DNA of 64,000 nt, taken from assembly GCF_029962835.1 (NCBI RefSeq), contig NC_080591.1, positions 44,151,501-44,215,500 of the forward strand, read 5' to 3'. The position numbers and the translations under genes were made by a program. The notes beneath the pieces are model-generated. The model did not search any database and was not told the origin of the DNA. It saw only the letters and a program-made list of their open reading frames with translations. Below are positions 22,460-33,984 of this stretch, in pieces. Each line of letters starts with the position of its first letter. Position 1 is the stretch's first letter. This stretch comes from Magnolia sinica (Eukaryota; Streptophyta; Magnoliopsida; Magnoliales; Magnoliaceae).

Positions 22460-24398
22460 TCAATAATCTATTCTAATTAAGTTAGCAGCTACAAAGCGTT
22501 ATCGTTTTAAAACAATGGTAAGGTTACCTCAAAATCATATCTTATGTGTCCACAGGCTTCATTAGGGTGTGAAGGAGTAGGTATGCGGATGATTTCTTAG
22601 ATCAATGGTCGAATCGTGATTTGTTGAGTGGAGGTGCGTGGTGTAAGATGTAAATGTGATTACCAACACATTTTTGTGTTTGGAAACAGTATGATTCCTA
22701 GATTGTTGGAATTCTTTGAATGGTCATTGATCTCTGGAAATAAATCTAAACGTGTCCTAATATAAAATGTAAGCCGTTAGATTCATCGGGGGTTGCCTGT
22801 GGATCGTAAAGATGGTCATTGCTCAATATTCAGGCATGTCATCTAGTGGATATAATGTGAAATTCGATGGATGGTGGATCTTTTGACTTTGGTCCTGAAA
22901 TTGATAGTGTGTTGCTCAATTAAACTGATTAGAATTGTCCGTGATCGATTTTCTAGAAATATGTTTTTCTGAGATTCAGTGTCAAGTATGGAGCATTTAC
23001 ATTGTAGAAAATTATAGACGATTAATGGTGTATTTCTACCCATTAGAATTTGATTTTAATAGTATAGAACATTTATTTAGGTATCGGGTTCATGATTTAA
23101 AGTTTGGACTTATTGATGATCGGGTCCAAAGGCTTAGATTGCATCTAAGGTCGATTCACGATGATGCGATGGTTCATCTTAAAAATTAATGTTTACATAA
23201 GTTGTGTCAAAGCTCTATGGACCCCACCATGATGTTTGTGTTTTATGCATTCCTTTCATCCATTTTGCTGGATCATTTTTGGGCATGAGTGTAAAATGGC
23301 GGCATATCAAAAGCTCAAGTGGACCACACCACAAGTGGAGAAAATAATGCCCATTGTTAAATGTAATGTATTGGATTTTCGCTATTTTGGATTTCTAAAA
23401 AATCCTTGAATTTTTTTATATATAACTAGCCTATGTTGTCACTTACTGACCTTTGATGCTCGAGGTGAGCTTATACGCAGGTGATACCGGTAAAGAATTG
23501 TGTAAATCCGATTAATCAATCGTAGGAAGCTAACGAATCCGACCAATCACTTAAATATCGAGTTTAGCCTCAGGATTTGTTCACATAAGATCCAAATATA
23601 GCTGACCTATCACTGATTAATTGAGACAACCGTAACTAAATAAAGACCTACCTAAAGCCGATACAACTATGGGTCGGATCTTAATTAACAAACCAAGTCA
23701 ACCTACTTACTTATTTAGCCTAAGAGCCAATGGTTTATAGTGATCATGATTGAATCACCATTTTTGCTAATTTCGAATATGTCATACTATGAACATAGTT
23801 AATCCAAACCCTAATTATTACACATAAAAAATTTTCCTACTCAATTCATTCTACAAATGCCCTGATTATCTGAAGAAGTTCTAAACCGCTCATTAGTGGA
23901 GCCATTAAATCCAAGGCTATAAAAGACACTCGTCTTAGTGGGCTTGACGTCCATCATGGGTGGCAAACTGAGAAAGTGCATAGAATTGCTCAACTTGGGC
24001 CAGAGGCCAAGTGCTTGGAATACGCGAATGCCCTAGGATGAAATTTGAAACTTAAGTAAAATATAACCCCGCTCTTTCGCGAAGTTGTGACTTTCTGACC
24101 GTTAGATCGCAACCAAACTCGAGTAAGAGTTAAAGATATTTCCCTGCTCAAATCCGTATAGTCGTAGCCCCAATCGAGCACCGACGACCGTCAATAATAA
24201 GTGGAGCCCCCATGACTAATTAAAGCGTCTGATTGCCACCTGATTGTGATGAAACATAGATCCCATAGAGGGGCACCTACTGCCTGACGTAGATAAGCCA
24301 GTAGGCCCTAAAAAGACCTTGTAAGTTGACAACAACCTCCCCCAGGGTAAGTTTACTAGAAAAAGGGGCACCAGGGCTATTTATACACATGTTGGTAC

Positions 24399-24407
24399 TA
24401 TAAATAG
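24399..24407 (+). promoter_or_regulatory. TATA box of an LTR-like promoter
   Basis: TATAAATAG on the plus strand, about 50 bp upstream of a GA microsatellite (24457-24498). No downstream gene is recognised. Confidence 0.35.
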
Positions 24408-24455
24408 CTACATATTCTCACCATTTCACTCCCATACGAATTTTTCTATTGCAAC

Positions 24456-24456
<1 letters not shown>

Positions 24457-24498
<42 letters not shown>
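24457..24498. repeat. (AG)21 microsatellite
   Basis: Uninterrupted AG dinucleotides. Confidence 0.97.
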
Positions 24499-24500
<2 letters not shown>

Positions 24501-24680
24501 TGATTGGAGGAGACATGCCTCGTCCCTACTAGTCGACAGTGTAGCCGTGACTGCACCGCACCGCCGGTGTTGCCTCGATGACGAATAAAGGTAAATTCAA
24601 GAGTCCCTTTATGAAAATTTGAGTATTAAAAGGTCATGTATGTGAAAAAGGCAAGTTTAACAGCCCTCAAAGGAAGGAGA

Positions 24681-24705
24681 GGGGGGGGGGGGGGGGGGGG
24701 GGGGG
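24681..24705. repeat. Homopolymer run of 25 G inside LTR L2
   Basis: The sister LTR has a shorter G-run at the matching position (29130-29136). Its exact length here may be a sequencing approximation. Confidence 0.95.
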
Positions 24706-25611
24706 TGGTGAATAGGACTATGACAAATAAAAAATTAACTTACTGAAATAATAAATAAATTAAAAATCTTAATAACACTAGTATTAAAAAATTGATTCAA
24801 ACTTAGTTTGTAAGACAACCTTCACCAAAAATAAAGTTTTAGGTAGGACAACCTTATTTCACGAATGTTTGTAAGGATTAAGATTTCAAAACAAGTAAGA
24901 AATAATAAAGATATTTATTACAAACATTCATCACATTTGTATAAATAAAATTATAACCATTTTTCACATATGCAAAAAGTAAACATTCACCACAACACTA
25001 AGAATTATAGTGGTTCCGTGTGTATACCAACTGTTATCAAACAACCACACCTACTCCACTCCCAAGAATCACAATCCATGTGATATTGGCTTTCACTAAA
25101 AACAAGGTTTTCACAGGGTCACCTTAAAACCTGATACACTTGTGATTTTAAAGGGCTATCATAAACAAAAACCCTACACTGAGATTTTCTAACTATCTCA
25201 GAAAAACCAATAAATGAGATTTTCTGACTTTCTCATAAAAAATCAAATACAAAAAGTAAAATGATACTTATCTTCACCAAAGAAGAAACTGTAGCTGTAG
25301 ATCGCTTTTTTTGAATGATGAATGTTCGATTTTCAGTCCAATAGAAAAGGTCTAGGGTTCTAATTGATTTTAATTAATTTTAAACCCAAAGGCTACTTGC
25401 ATAATTCCCTCAAATCTCAATAAGTGTAAACACTCTTTTTGATAAATCGGAATGATAGAGTTTTGAGACAAAAGAATTAATAAAAAAGCTATAAAATAAA
25501 ATTATAAATACTGCTTGATAGCTTGACAATAAATGAGGCTTCTCTCTTTCTCTATCTTGAATTAGGGCTTTGATAAGCTTAGGTTGTATTTTTGGATTGA
25601 GAAAGGACCTC

Positions 25612-25619
25612 AATTTATA
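25612..25619 (-). promoter_or_regulatory. LTR TATA box, copy L2
   Basis: The minus strand reads TATAAATT, at the same place as in copies L1 and L3, about 17 bp downstream of the nearest palindromic motif. Confidence 0.5.
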
Positions 25620-25636
25620 GTCACAAAATCCATTCC

Positions 25637-25985
25637 TTCGATTGGTTGAAGGCAGTCTTCGACTGGTTGAAGCACCAGATTCAGTTCCAACAAATTTTCA
25701 AATTGAGCGGATAAGTTCCAACAAATCTTCGACTGGTCGAACAACCTGTTTGAATGGTCGAAGGTGACCTTCGACTAGTTGAACAGTCTGCTCAATTGGT
25801 CGAGCAAGCTGAATCTAATTAGATTATAGTTGCTGGACTTTGAGTCGAGGAACCTTCGACTAGTCGAAGACTCCACTCGATTGGTCGAAGATACAATAGA
25901 AATTCTATTATACTTCAGCTGTTTCTTGGACTACTCGAGGAATTTCTTAGACTGGTCGAAGCAGAATTTTGACAAGTCAAAATTC
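25637..25985. promoter_or_regulatory. GACTGGTCGA palindrome cluster, U3 of L2
   Basis: About ten motif copies, the best being a perfect 16-bp palindrome CTTCGACTAGTCGAAG at 25854-25869. The cluster lies immediately upstream of the minus-strand TATA box. Confidence 0.55.
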
Positions 25986-26584
25986 AATCAATTATAAATA
26001 TAAAAATCCAAATTAAATATGTTTTAAAAGCCCCTAAACCTAAGGTCTTTTTAGGGTATAAATTACCTATATGGACTGAACTTCGTAGAAACTTGAAGTT
26101 CTCAAAGGAGCTTGATCTTCTACTTAGAAGATTCATTAGTAGGAGTTGAACTTATACTTGGAGCTTGATCTTCTACTAGCATTTTTAGTAGAACTTGAAC
26201 TTGAACCTGAAGCTTGATCTTGTACTCAGAACTTGATCTTCTACTAGCAATTTTCGTAGAACTTGAACTTGAAGGTGAACTTTCCATCTTGATCTACGTG
26301 GCTTGAACTTTAGCTTGACTTCAATTTAAACATAAGCTAGACTTTAACTTGAACATGAGCTTGTCTTTAACTTGAATAACATTATGCTAAGTTATTTTGA
26401 CAAGATGAAATTTGATAAATCAGGTGTAACATGTGCGTTAAACATAATAGCAATTACAGCATGAATCCTTATAATCTAATCATACTAATGTAGGGCATTG
26501 GTGGGAGTGTTGGGAGTTGTGGTCGCATGTTGAGGGAGTGTTGACATTTGTGAATGTGGAGTCAGAGTCGCTTATGAGGGAGTG

Positions 26585-26743
26585 TGAAAAGGCCGAGCTA
26601 TATGTCTTGGGGGGATGAATAGTACTATGCCAAATTAAAAAAATAATAGTCGAATTTAAATAAATTAAATACAAATAGCAATAGACAATTCCACAATGCT
26701 GAATTTAAAGATAACCTCAAATGAACGAGTATTGAGAGGTTGA
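26585..26743 (-). repeat. 3' LTR remnant of the Copia element
   Basis: This matches 29101-29262 at about nine bases in ten. It then switches at 26743/26744 to pol coding sequence, marking a deletion between pol and the distal end of the 3' LTR. Confidence 0.88.
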
Positions 26744-27560
26744 TATATTTTGGGTAGGCCTCTTACTAACTCTTTTTTGCTCAATCCATACAAGTTATGG
26801 TAGTGTACATGTCCAAGGCGTTTATGCCATAATTCGGTCTCATCGGTATAAACCATGTAACAAGATAAATTAGATGAGCTAGAGTCACTTACAATATAAC
26901 AGTTTTCAGAAGTTCTGTGACCAGTTAAAATTACAGAACTGTTTTTATTTAAAATTTCACACCCTAGGTTAGAAATTTTTATGCTATGATTTTTATCGCA
27001 TATTTAAGAAATGCTTAATAAGTTATGTTTTAAACCTTCTACATATAAAATATTCTCAAGTAAAGGGAGGTTAGAAAATTGAACCGTACCTTGGCTAATA
27101 ATCCTGCAGTTGCTACCATCACCAAATGTGACTGAACTGTCAGTCATGTCTTTAAGATTAGTGAACAGACCTTTATCACCAGTTATGTGCCTGGAGCATC
27201 CACTGTCTAGGTACCTCTTTGAATGGCTTAAAGCTTTGAAAGCCATGTGGGCAACTAAGTAACCTTAGGATCCCATTTCATTACAGTTTTGGGTTTAGAA
27301 GTATAGTTGGTCTTCTTGTGTTTATAGTTGATATAAGACTGACCATTTGAGTTAGATTTTAAGAGCTCCTTAAGTAAATCAACAATTTTCTCAGCTAAAG
27401 GATTACGATTCTGATTTTTATAGTTGATATGGTTGCTTTTAGGATTTAAGGATTGAAAAGTTTTAGCATTTTTAGAAAAATTCTGATTTGAACTTTTTCC
27501 TTTTGAGTTTGAAGACTCTCTTTCACAAACTTAGGAGTATTCTTATGTTTGGGAGGAATA
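26744..27560 (-). pseudogene. Copia pol remnant: protease and GAG-pre-integrase
   Basis: Minus-strand frames show the Copia protease as YLDSGCSRHITGDKGLFTNL, where SGCSRH is the usual Copia variant around the catalytic aspartate, then FGDGSNCRIISQGTVQF. Below 26860 comes the GAG-pre-integrase domain with ELWHKRLGHVHYHNLYGLSK. Stops and frameshifts separate them. The last codons, after PKIYQ, are translated LTR sequence because of the deletion junction at 26743/26744. No integrase core remains. Confidence 0.88.
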
Positions 27561-28166
27561 TTTTTGTCATAGACCAAACCGGATCGGTCGCCACATTTTC
27601 AGGATCCGGATAATAGTTTTTCTAAGTTAGGATCACCTTGGGCATACCTCCATGTATCCTTTAAACTCAAAAGAGAAGAGACTTCAAGTTTTAGTTTTTC
27701 ATTTTCAGATTTAAATTTTCAATAAGGGATGTTTTGAAATCTAAATCGCATTTAGTTTTTTCAAAAGAATCAGAAATGTGGGATTTTTTTAAAACAAGAG
27801 TATCAAAAATTTCTTTAAGTTTCGAAAACTTTTCTTTCTGAAGTTTTAGTTTTACTGCAATTTTATAACTCCCCTTGTAAAGGGCATTATACGCATCTTA
27901 AAGATCTTCTTCATTTTCATGATCACTATTTAGATTTTCTTCACTAGTTGTATCATCATGATTTGAAAAAGTGAACTTGGCTAGAGTCATAAGGGCTTTA
28001 ACTTCATTACCCAACTCGGTTTCAGAATCTTTTGATTTAAAGGAGGCTTCAGAGCCAGAAGATTCATCCTAAGTAGCCAACATACCTTTCTTTTTAGGTT
28101 TGTCTTTTTTAGGACACTTATTCGTTAAATGCCCATATTCATGACAGTTGTAACATTTACTATCTT
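27561..28166 (-). pseudogene. Copia gag C-terminal region with zinc knuckle
   Basis: Just beyond the main gag frame (28165-28100) the minus strand encodes a CCHC knuckle, CYNCHEYGHLTNKCPKK. It is followed by an acidic serine-rich stretch (DESSGSEASFKSKDSETELG) and a coiled-coil-like segment (KLKLQKEKFSKLKEIFDTLV). This order is typical of long plant Copia gag proteins. Several stops and frameshifts are present. Confidence 0.75.
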
Positions 28167-29018
28167 TTAAAAATTTCCAAGTTTTAGATTTAGATATTTT
28201 TTTATCATTAGATTTTTGAAAATCAACCTTTTTTTACTTTTGAAAATCTTATAAAATTTTTTAGCTAAAAGGGCCATATCATCTTTAGAATTTTCTAAAT
28301 TAGAATTACTATTTTCTTGAGAAATACATTTAGAAGATTTAAGGGTGATGGATTTACCTTTAGGAGCTTTAAAGTTTAACTCATAGTTCTGTAATGACCC
28401 AACTAATTCTTTTACCCTCATATTGTCTGTATTACAAAGTTCCTGGATCGCAATCACCTTTGAATTGAACCGTTTAGGTAGTGAGCGTAGTATCTTTGCA
28501 CAGACTTTTCTTTCTGGGATTTTATCACCGAGATCCCACATAGAGTTAAGAATGTCATTCAATCTAGTATAAAAGTCCATGAACGTTTCACTTTCTTCCA
28601 TACGTATTTTCTCAAATTTGGTTGTGAGGATTTGTACTTTAGATTTCTTGACGATTGTTGTTCCCTCATGTGTCATTTCTAAAATATCCCAGGCTTGCTT
28701 TGCAGTATCACAGGATATAATTCTTTTGAATTCATCCGGTAAAAGTGCGTAAGTTATGACATTTAAAGCCTTTGCATTGACACTACTCTCATTTTTTTGA
28801 AGAGTGGTCCAAGTAAAATAAGGTGTGACTTTCATTGATTTGGATCCATCGATACAAGTTACTTCAGTGGTAGGAGGGGTCCATTCAGTCACTATGGCTT
28901 GCCACACGCTCTCATACATGGATTTTAGAAAAATCATCATTCTGCCTTTCCAATAGGCATAATTGGAGCCATCAAATGGTGGAGGCCTAATGACTGAGAG
29001 ACTATCAAAATTCGACAT
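28167..29018 (-). CDS. Copia gag (DUF4219 / UBN2-type), largest open frame of the element
   Basis: The 283-residue frame starts MSNFDSLSVIRPPPFDGSNY followed by AYWKGRMMIFLKS, the N-terminal DUF4219 box of plant Copia gag. The central part (TAKQAWDILEMTHEGT, KVQILTTKFEKIRMEESETF, ILRSLPKRFNSKV) is the UBN2/Retrotran_gag_2 domain. The ATG is 68 bp inside the primer-binding site, a normal distance. The frame ends with a lysine-rich tail, and the zinc knuckle continues in another frame, so a frameshift near 28167 separates capsid from nucleocapsid. Though open, it belongs to an element lacking reverse transcriptase. Confidence 0.88.
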   Translation of the reverse strand: MSNFDSLSVIRPPPFDGSNYAYWKGRMMIFLKSMYESVWQAIVTEWTPPTTEVTCIDGSKSMKVTPYFTWTTLQKNESSVNAKALNVITYALLPDEFKRIISCDTAKQAWDILEMTHEGTTIVKKSKVQILTTKFEKIRMEESETFMDFYTRLNDILNSMWDLGDKIPERKVCAKILRSLPKRFNSKVIAIQELCNTDNMRVKELVGSLQNYELNFKAPKGKSITLKSSKCISQENSNSNLENSKDDMALLAKKFYKIFKSKKRLIFKNLMIKKYLNLKLGNF

Positions 29019-29085
29019 CTCAAATAGCTCAGATCGATTAGCTCAGGAAATAAATCCAATAAGAATAATTAAAAGCGAGTTATTA

Positions 29086-29098
29086 GGCTTTGATACCA
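29086..29098 (-). promoter_or_regulatory. Primer-binding site for initiator tRNA-Met
   Basis: The minus strand reads TGGTATCAAAGCC, two bases inside the 5' LTR end at 29101. It matches the usual plant site TGGTATCAGAGC except for one base. Confidence 0.85.
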
Positions 29099-30153
29099 CT
29101 TGAAAAGGCCGGGCTATATGCCCTAGAGGGGGGGTGAATAGGACTATGCCAAATTAAAAAAATAACAACGGAATTTAAATAAATTAAATATAAATAGCAA
29201 TAGACAATCCCACAATGCTAAATTTAAAGACAACCTTAAATGAATGAGTATTAAGAGGTTGACACAGATGTTGTTCTAAGGACAACCTTACACCATAAAA
29301 ACCAAGGGTTTATGGCAGGATAACCTTACTAGAACGGTTTGTGTATCAAAAACTCAAACTGATACAGAGGAATAAAGAAATAAATAACAAGGAATGAAAT
29401 TTATGCTATTACAACATTCCCACACTTGCATAAAAGAAATTACAACATTCTCCACAATGCAAAAAGGAAAATTACAATCATCCACAAAAAGAAATAAATA
29501 ATCAATCCACAAGACCAGAAATTATAATGGTTCGCTTGTGTGTACACCAAATATTTAGAAAACTAGCCACACAACTACTCCACTCTTAATATCCTCACAC
29601 AGTGGCTATTAGCGTTCATTATGAAAATAGGTTTTTCCAGGTTCACCTAAAACCCTCACAATTGTGTCTTTCAAGTGGGCTTACACAATTCAAAAACTCC
29701 ACACTCTGAGTTTTCTGGATCACCTCAGACAAACTAAAACAGAGAGATTTTTCTGGCACAATCTCAATGAAACCAAAATACAGAAGTTTATAATAATGTA
29801 AAATACCTGAATATTTTCTTTTTGACGAAGCCCGGAAGAACCAAATCGGAGTAGAATTTCAACGTAGAAGTTCAATGTCCAAACTCACTTATGAAATGGT
29901 TGTAAGTTCTAAATTGATTTTAAATTAAATCAAATTGGGCTATCTCTATTTGATTTTGATTCCAAGAAAAGGGTAAGACTCAATCCCTTCTTCAAATGTG
30001 ATTGAAATAAAGAATACAAAATTAAATATAATAAAGCTAAATTAAGAGGATATTAAATGAGCACAATATAAGTTAAAAAGATGACTAACTTATCTCTCAG
30101 AGTAGCCTATTGATTTAGCTTGAATTGACTTACCAAACTCTGAAATTTGTGCT

Positions 30154-30162
30154 TTATTTATA
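30154..30162 (-). promoter_or_regulatory. LTR TATA box, copy L3
   Basis: The minus strand reads TATAAATAA. The nearest GACTGGT motif begins at 30181, about 18 bp upstream. Confidence 0.55.
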
Positions 30163-30180
30163 GGTGAAGAAATCACGTTC

Positions 30181-30515
30181 ACGACTGGTTTTGAGGACAC
30201 TACGACTGGTCATAGGACCAACAGATTTTTGAAATTTTGAGCGCGATAAGAGAAAGCCGTTTTACGACTGGTTGTGACCTATCCATGACTGGTTGTGTTG
30301 AACCAGATTTAGTTGCAGGACTTAGAGTTGAGGCTGCAGGACTGGTCGAGAATGAGTCAAGCACTGTTCACACGACCAGTCGAGCAGTCTCCAGGACCGG
30401 TCGAGGTTTAACAAAAAATTCTAAAAATTTGTAACAAACTTAGGACCGGTTGAGAAATCTCTTGGACTGGTCGAGCCAGTGCTAGCTCTAGTCGAACAGA
30501 GTCCAAGACTAGTCG
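30181..30515. promoter_or_regulatory. GACTGGTCGA palindrome cluster, U3 of L3
   Basis: Roughly ten copies, such as GACTGGTCGAG, GACCAGTCGAG, GACCGGTCGAG and GACTAGTCGAG, in both orientations, directly upstream of the minus-strand TATA box. Confidence 0.55.
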
Positions 30516-33074
30516 AGAAACAGTCTATTCACTTATAAAATGAGCTAATTAAATTATGTATTCAAAATGACCTACCTTATGGTCAATCTAGGGTCATTCA
30601 TACCTTATACATGATGTATGAACATTGAAACTTCTTTTTCTTCAGTTGATAGTCGTTATTTGAAGTTCGCGAAGCTTGAGATCTTATTATAAGATGATCT
30701 TGAACTTGAGTCTCTTGAAGCTTGAAATTGACTAACGTTGAAGCTTGAACTTGAGTATCAAAATCTAGGACCGTTGTCTTGACTTGTATGAAGCTCTAAA
30801 AATCTTGAACTCTTGAAGTTTGAAAGCTTGTGTCATGCCCCAAACTCAGAAAATGGGCTCACAAAATTCTCAATCGCTGAATCCAGCGCCGACAGCCTCC
30901 GTAGTGCCCCATTCTCGGATCCCGACACTCACATACCAGATTTTGATCCTGGGATCCTACAAGGAGGATTTTCAGTATGATTTTTTTTTTGTAATGGAGC
31001 ATAACCACAAGCATAACCAAGTCACAAAACAACATCACTACATATCCACTATATCAAAAACTTTAAGTACAATGCGGAAAGGGAAATACAGGGTGATCAA
31101 AAACTCTAAAATAATCTGATGTGCGCTCCTGCCTCAGCACTGCTGCGAACCAATGCTACCTGCACGCAATGGTCGTGCATAAGCTTACAAAATCTTAGAG
31201 GGTGGTGTAAGTGTGTGCGCAAGGTAAGCACCAAGTGTACAATATCAGAGTAATGCGAAAATATGTGGTAAGTCCATGAATGCTATCAGCTGTACCAAAA
31301 CTGTATGATGCAAGACATGAATGCTATTGCCCATACCACGGCCATACGATGCGAGGCCTATACAACCAAATGTCATATACGAGATACAAAGCAAATATCT
31401 TAGTCCTCATCAAGTACACATATCAGTACAGTTCTCTCTGGATATCATCGGGGTCTAATACACTTCACAGTAACTACCTCCTCCCTAGCTGCATAGCCAA
31501 GCAAGTAGAAGAGACCACACTATCCACCTGACCAGTAGTCTGCCAATACCTACCCGGCTCGTCGATAGCGGACTCATTTGCAAGTTGGTCAAACTCAGCC
31601 TAGCTTATAGCTCCCTCACTAGGGCGGATAAGGCCACACCTCCTTCCAACTGACCACGACACAGTGGGAGACACGACCTACTGGTATTCGGCACACGAGC
31701 GCTCGTGTATCCACTCAGTCTAGACGTTGGAGCATCTCCTGGTACCAAAAAGGTTCTGAGATTTTCACCCAAGGATATCCTAAGTGCCTACAATGCTAAA
31801 ATCAAGTATTTTCGGTATCCGATACGGCCATCCACGATGTACCTGTGGAGCCACGATCCTGATGTCGCTAGGGTGTACAATGATCAAGTCACACATATGT
31901 GAGATGCATGAATCACACCGTCAAATCATGCAACAATCCTGCACGTATCGCGCGCTCATATGGGGGCACTCCGTCTTATAAGGAGTCCTGTAAATGTCTC
32001 AGCCTAACGGCTTATGCTATGATCAAACATTCCTCATATCAAGCATACATATGATGCGTATGGGCATGAATCATGGAGCTATACTAAGCATGTTATGAAC
32101 TGTCCTTACAATGAAGATGGGCCTAAATGGCATACACACAATAAGTATGGGCTTATCAATGGGCCCTAGGGAGAGTTATAATGCAAACATTTAACTAACA
32201 TTATTCTTACAATGTAGACGTCAAACCAACATTGCTCCCAAGGCATGGCTCGCCATAAATATCATTTCACAAACCATGGTGGAATCACACATACAATGGA
32301 CCTTATGTACATCCCATTGGGCCTCGACCCATGGGCCTCAAATATATCAAGGTGGGCCTCAAGAATGGGCCTCGTTTAACCCATCAAGCCTAATCAAATG
32401 GGCCGAATGGATGGGCCGAGTTGAATGGGCCAATTCAAATGGGCCGAGTCCAACTCATCTATTATAGAAATCAATGTAGAGTACTATAAAAACGAATCAT
32501 ATCAAAAGATCGACTGGACCACACTCCAAATTACAGTGGTGAGAATGATTTTCGCCGTTAAAATCCTACAGGGCCCACCGTTATGTATTTGTTTGGGATC
32601 CGACCTATTCATAAGTTAACATGGAGATAGATGGAGTGAGAGCAAAAACATCAGCTCGATCGGAACTACTATGGCCCTTAAGAAGTTTTGAACGGTGAAT
32701 GTCACTGTCTGTACTATTTTTCAGCGGTGGGGATCTACTTGAACCATGGATCTGACTCATTCTTTAGCTCATGCCAAAAAAATGAGCTTTCAAAATGGTT
32801 GAACGGTTGGATGCAACACATGTATCATGGTGGGTCCCATAAGGATGGACGGTGTGGAGAGAACACCTACATCATTGGGGTCCGACGTGGGGCCCACCAT
32901 AGTGTTTATCTGACATCCAATTTGTTGATAAGGTCACGCTGACCTAGATGAAAGGAAACACAAATTTCAGATTGACCCAAAACTTCTGTCATACCCAATG
33001 AGGGTTTCAATGGCTGACGTTCAATCACCGTTGTTTCCTATGATGTGGGCCACTTGAGCTATGGCTGGATGGCG

Positions 33075-33230
33075 TGGATAGAACACGTACATCACAGTGG
33101 GTCCCACCGTCTAGTATCGTGGACGGTGTCGACAAAACACAGACACCATGGTGGGTTCCACCGTCCACTACCGTGGACGGCAGGAACAAAACACATACAT
33201 CATTGGGTGGGTTCCACGTGGGGCCCACCA
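33075..33230. repeat. Three tandem units of about 54 bp in copy A
   Basis: Each unit contains a 'gtggac' start, 'aaaacaca(t/g)acatcat' and 'gtgggt(t/c)ccac(c)gt'. These are fragments of the larger dispersed repeat that have become tandem. Confidence 0.75.
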
Positions 33231-33518
33231 TAATGTTTATTTGTCATCCAAACCATTGGTAAGGTCACACAGACCAGTATGAAGAGGAAAAACAAATTTC
33301 ATGTCAATCCAAAACTTCTGTAACACCTAAAAAGGGTTTCAATGGCAGCCATTCAATCCCACTATTTCCTGTGATGTGGGCCACTTGAGTCCTAAATAGG
33401 GCTGATTCTTGGAGGGGGCTTACTTCAAGAAGGGGCCCACTAAATGAACGGTGTGGATGATAAACACACATCATGGTGGGGCCCATGGCTGGGGCCGTGG
33501 TCCCTGACCCGTCTGCCT

Positions 33519-33584
33519 GACGCAACAGCGTCCTGCTACAGACGCAACAGCGTCCTGCTACAGACACAACAGCGTCCTGTTGCA
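33519..33584. repeat. Three tandem 22-bp units with an internal hairpin
   Basis: The unit GACGCAACAGCGTC plus CTGCTACA is repeated three times; the third copy has four changes. GACGC/GCGTC can pair around AACA. A CAG-rich stretch follows. Confidence 0.9.
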
Positions 33585-33960
33585 GCATCAGCAGCAGCAG
33601 GCGCTACACCTATTTTTTTTGAAAAAGTGTTTTTCTGTGGTTTTCCACAGGTGGGGTCTGCATCAGTAAAATCCAACCCAACTATTGGGTTCTATGTCCC
33701 AAGACAGACCTATAAAGCCCAACATCTGGTACTTTTTGGCGCATAGAAATGTCAAGGTGGGTTTTAATGGTAAAAACTGCTGTTTTCAATTCCATGGCTC
33801 GCCAGAAAAATTGGATTGGCTTCATTTTTCGGCTCAATGCCTAAAATGATCTAGAGAATGGGATGGACGAAGTGGATTAGACCAATGCATCAAGGTGGGG
33901 CCTGCATGGGCAGCCAACCCCAAAGCTTGAACCAGGCTGGTATTTTTGTTCTCATTGCAC

Positions 33961-33984
33961 GTCCAGCGTCCCTGGACGCTGGAC
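33961..33984. repeat. Perfect 10-bp hairpin
   Basis: GTCCAGCGTC, loop CCTG, then GACGCTGGAC. It shares the GCGTC word with the 22-bp repeats 380 bp away. Confidence 0.85.

Larger units (their letters stand above)
21193..24642. other. Gene-free flanking DNA with LTR-like promoter near 24.4 kb
   Basis: No coding similarity is seen. A 52-bp tandem duplication lies at 22356-22459. One fold-back repeat half (gaccccaccatgatgtttgtg...) occurs near 23220-23340. TATAAATAG at 24399-24407 followed by a GA microsatellite resembles the TATA-plus-GA arrangement at 44.63-44.74 kb, so part of this stretch is probably an old LTR. Confidence 0.5.
24643..26458 (-). mobile_element. Solo Copia-type LTR (copy L2)
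   Basis: The 1,816-bp segment shares the plan of the Copia LTR at 29101: plus-strand start TGAAAAAGGC, G-run, 'tgaataggactatg', then minus-strand TATA box, GACTGGTCGA cluster, 'cctaaacctaaggtcttt' and repeated 'cttgaactt' phrases, ending ATTACA at 26458. It is flanked by GTATG (24638-24642) and GCATG (26459-26463), a 5-bp duplication with one change. No internal retroelement sequence adjoins it, so it is a solo LTR. Confidence 0.8.
29101..30830 (-). repeat. 5' LTR of the Copia element (copy L3), larger part
   Basis: This starts TGAAAAGGCC next to the primer-binding site. It holds the minus-strand TATA box (30154-30162), the palindrome cluster and 'cttgaa' phrases, and is interrupted at 30830 by the nested 4.4-kb element. 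The LTR resumes at 35199 and ends at 35396, giving about 1.92 kb in total. Confidence 0.85.
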
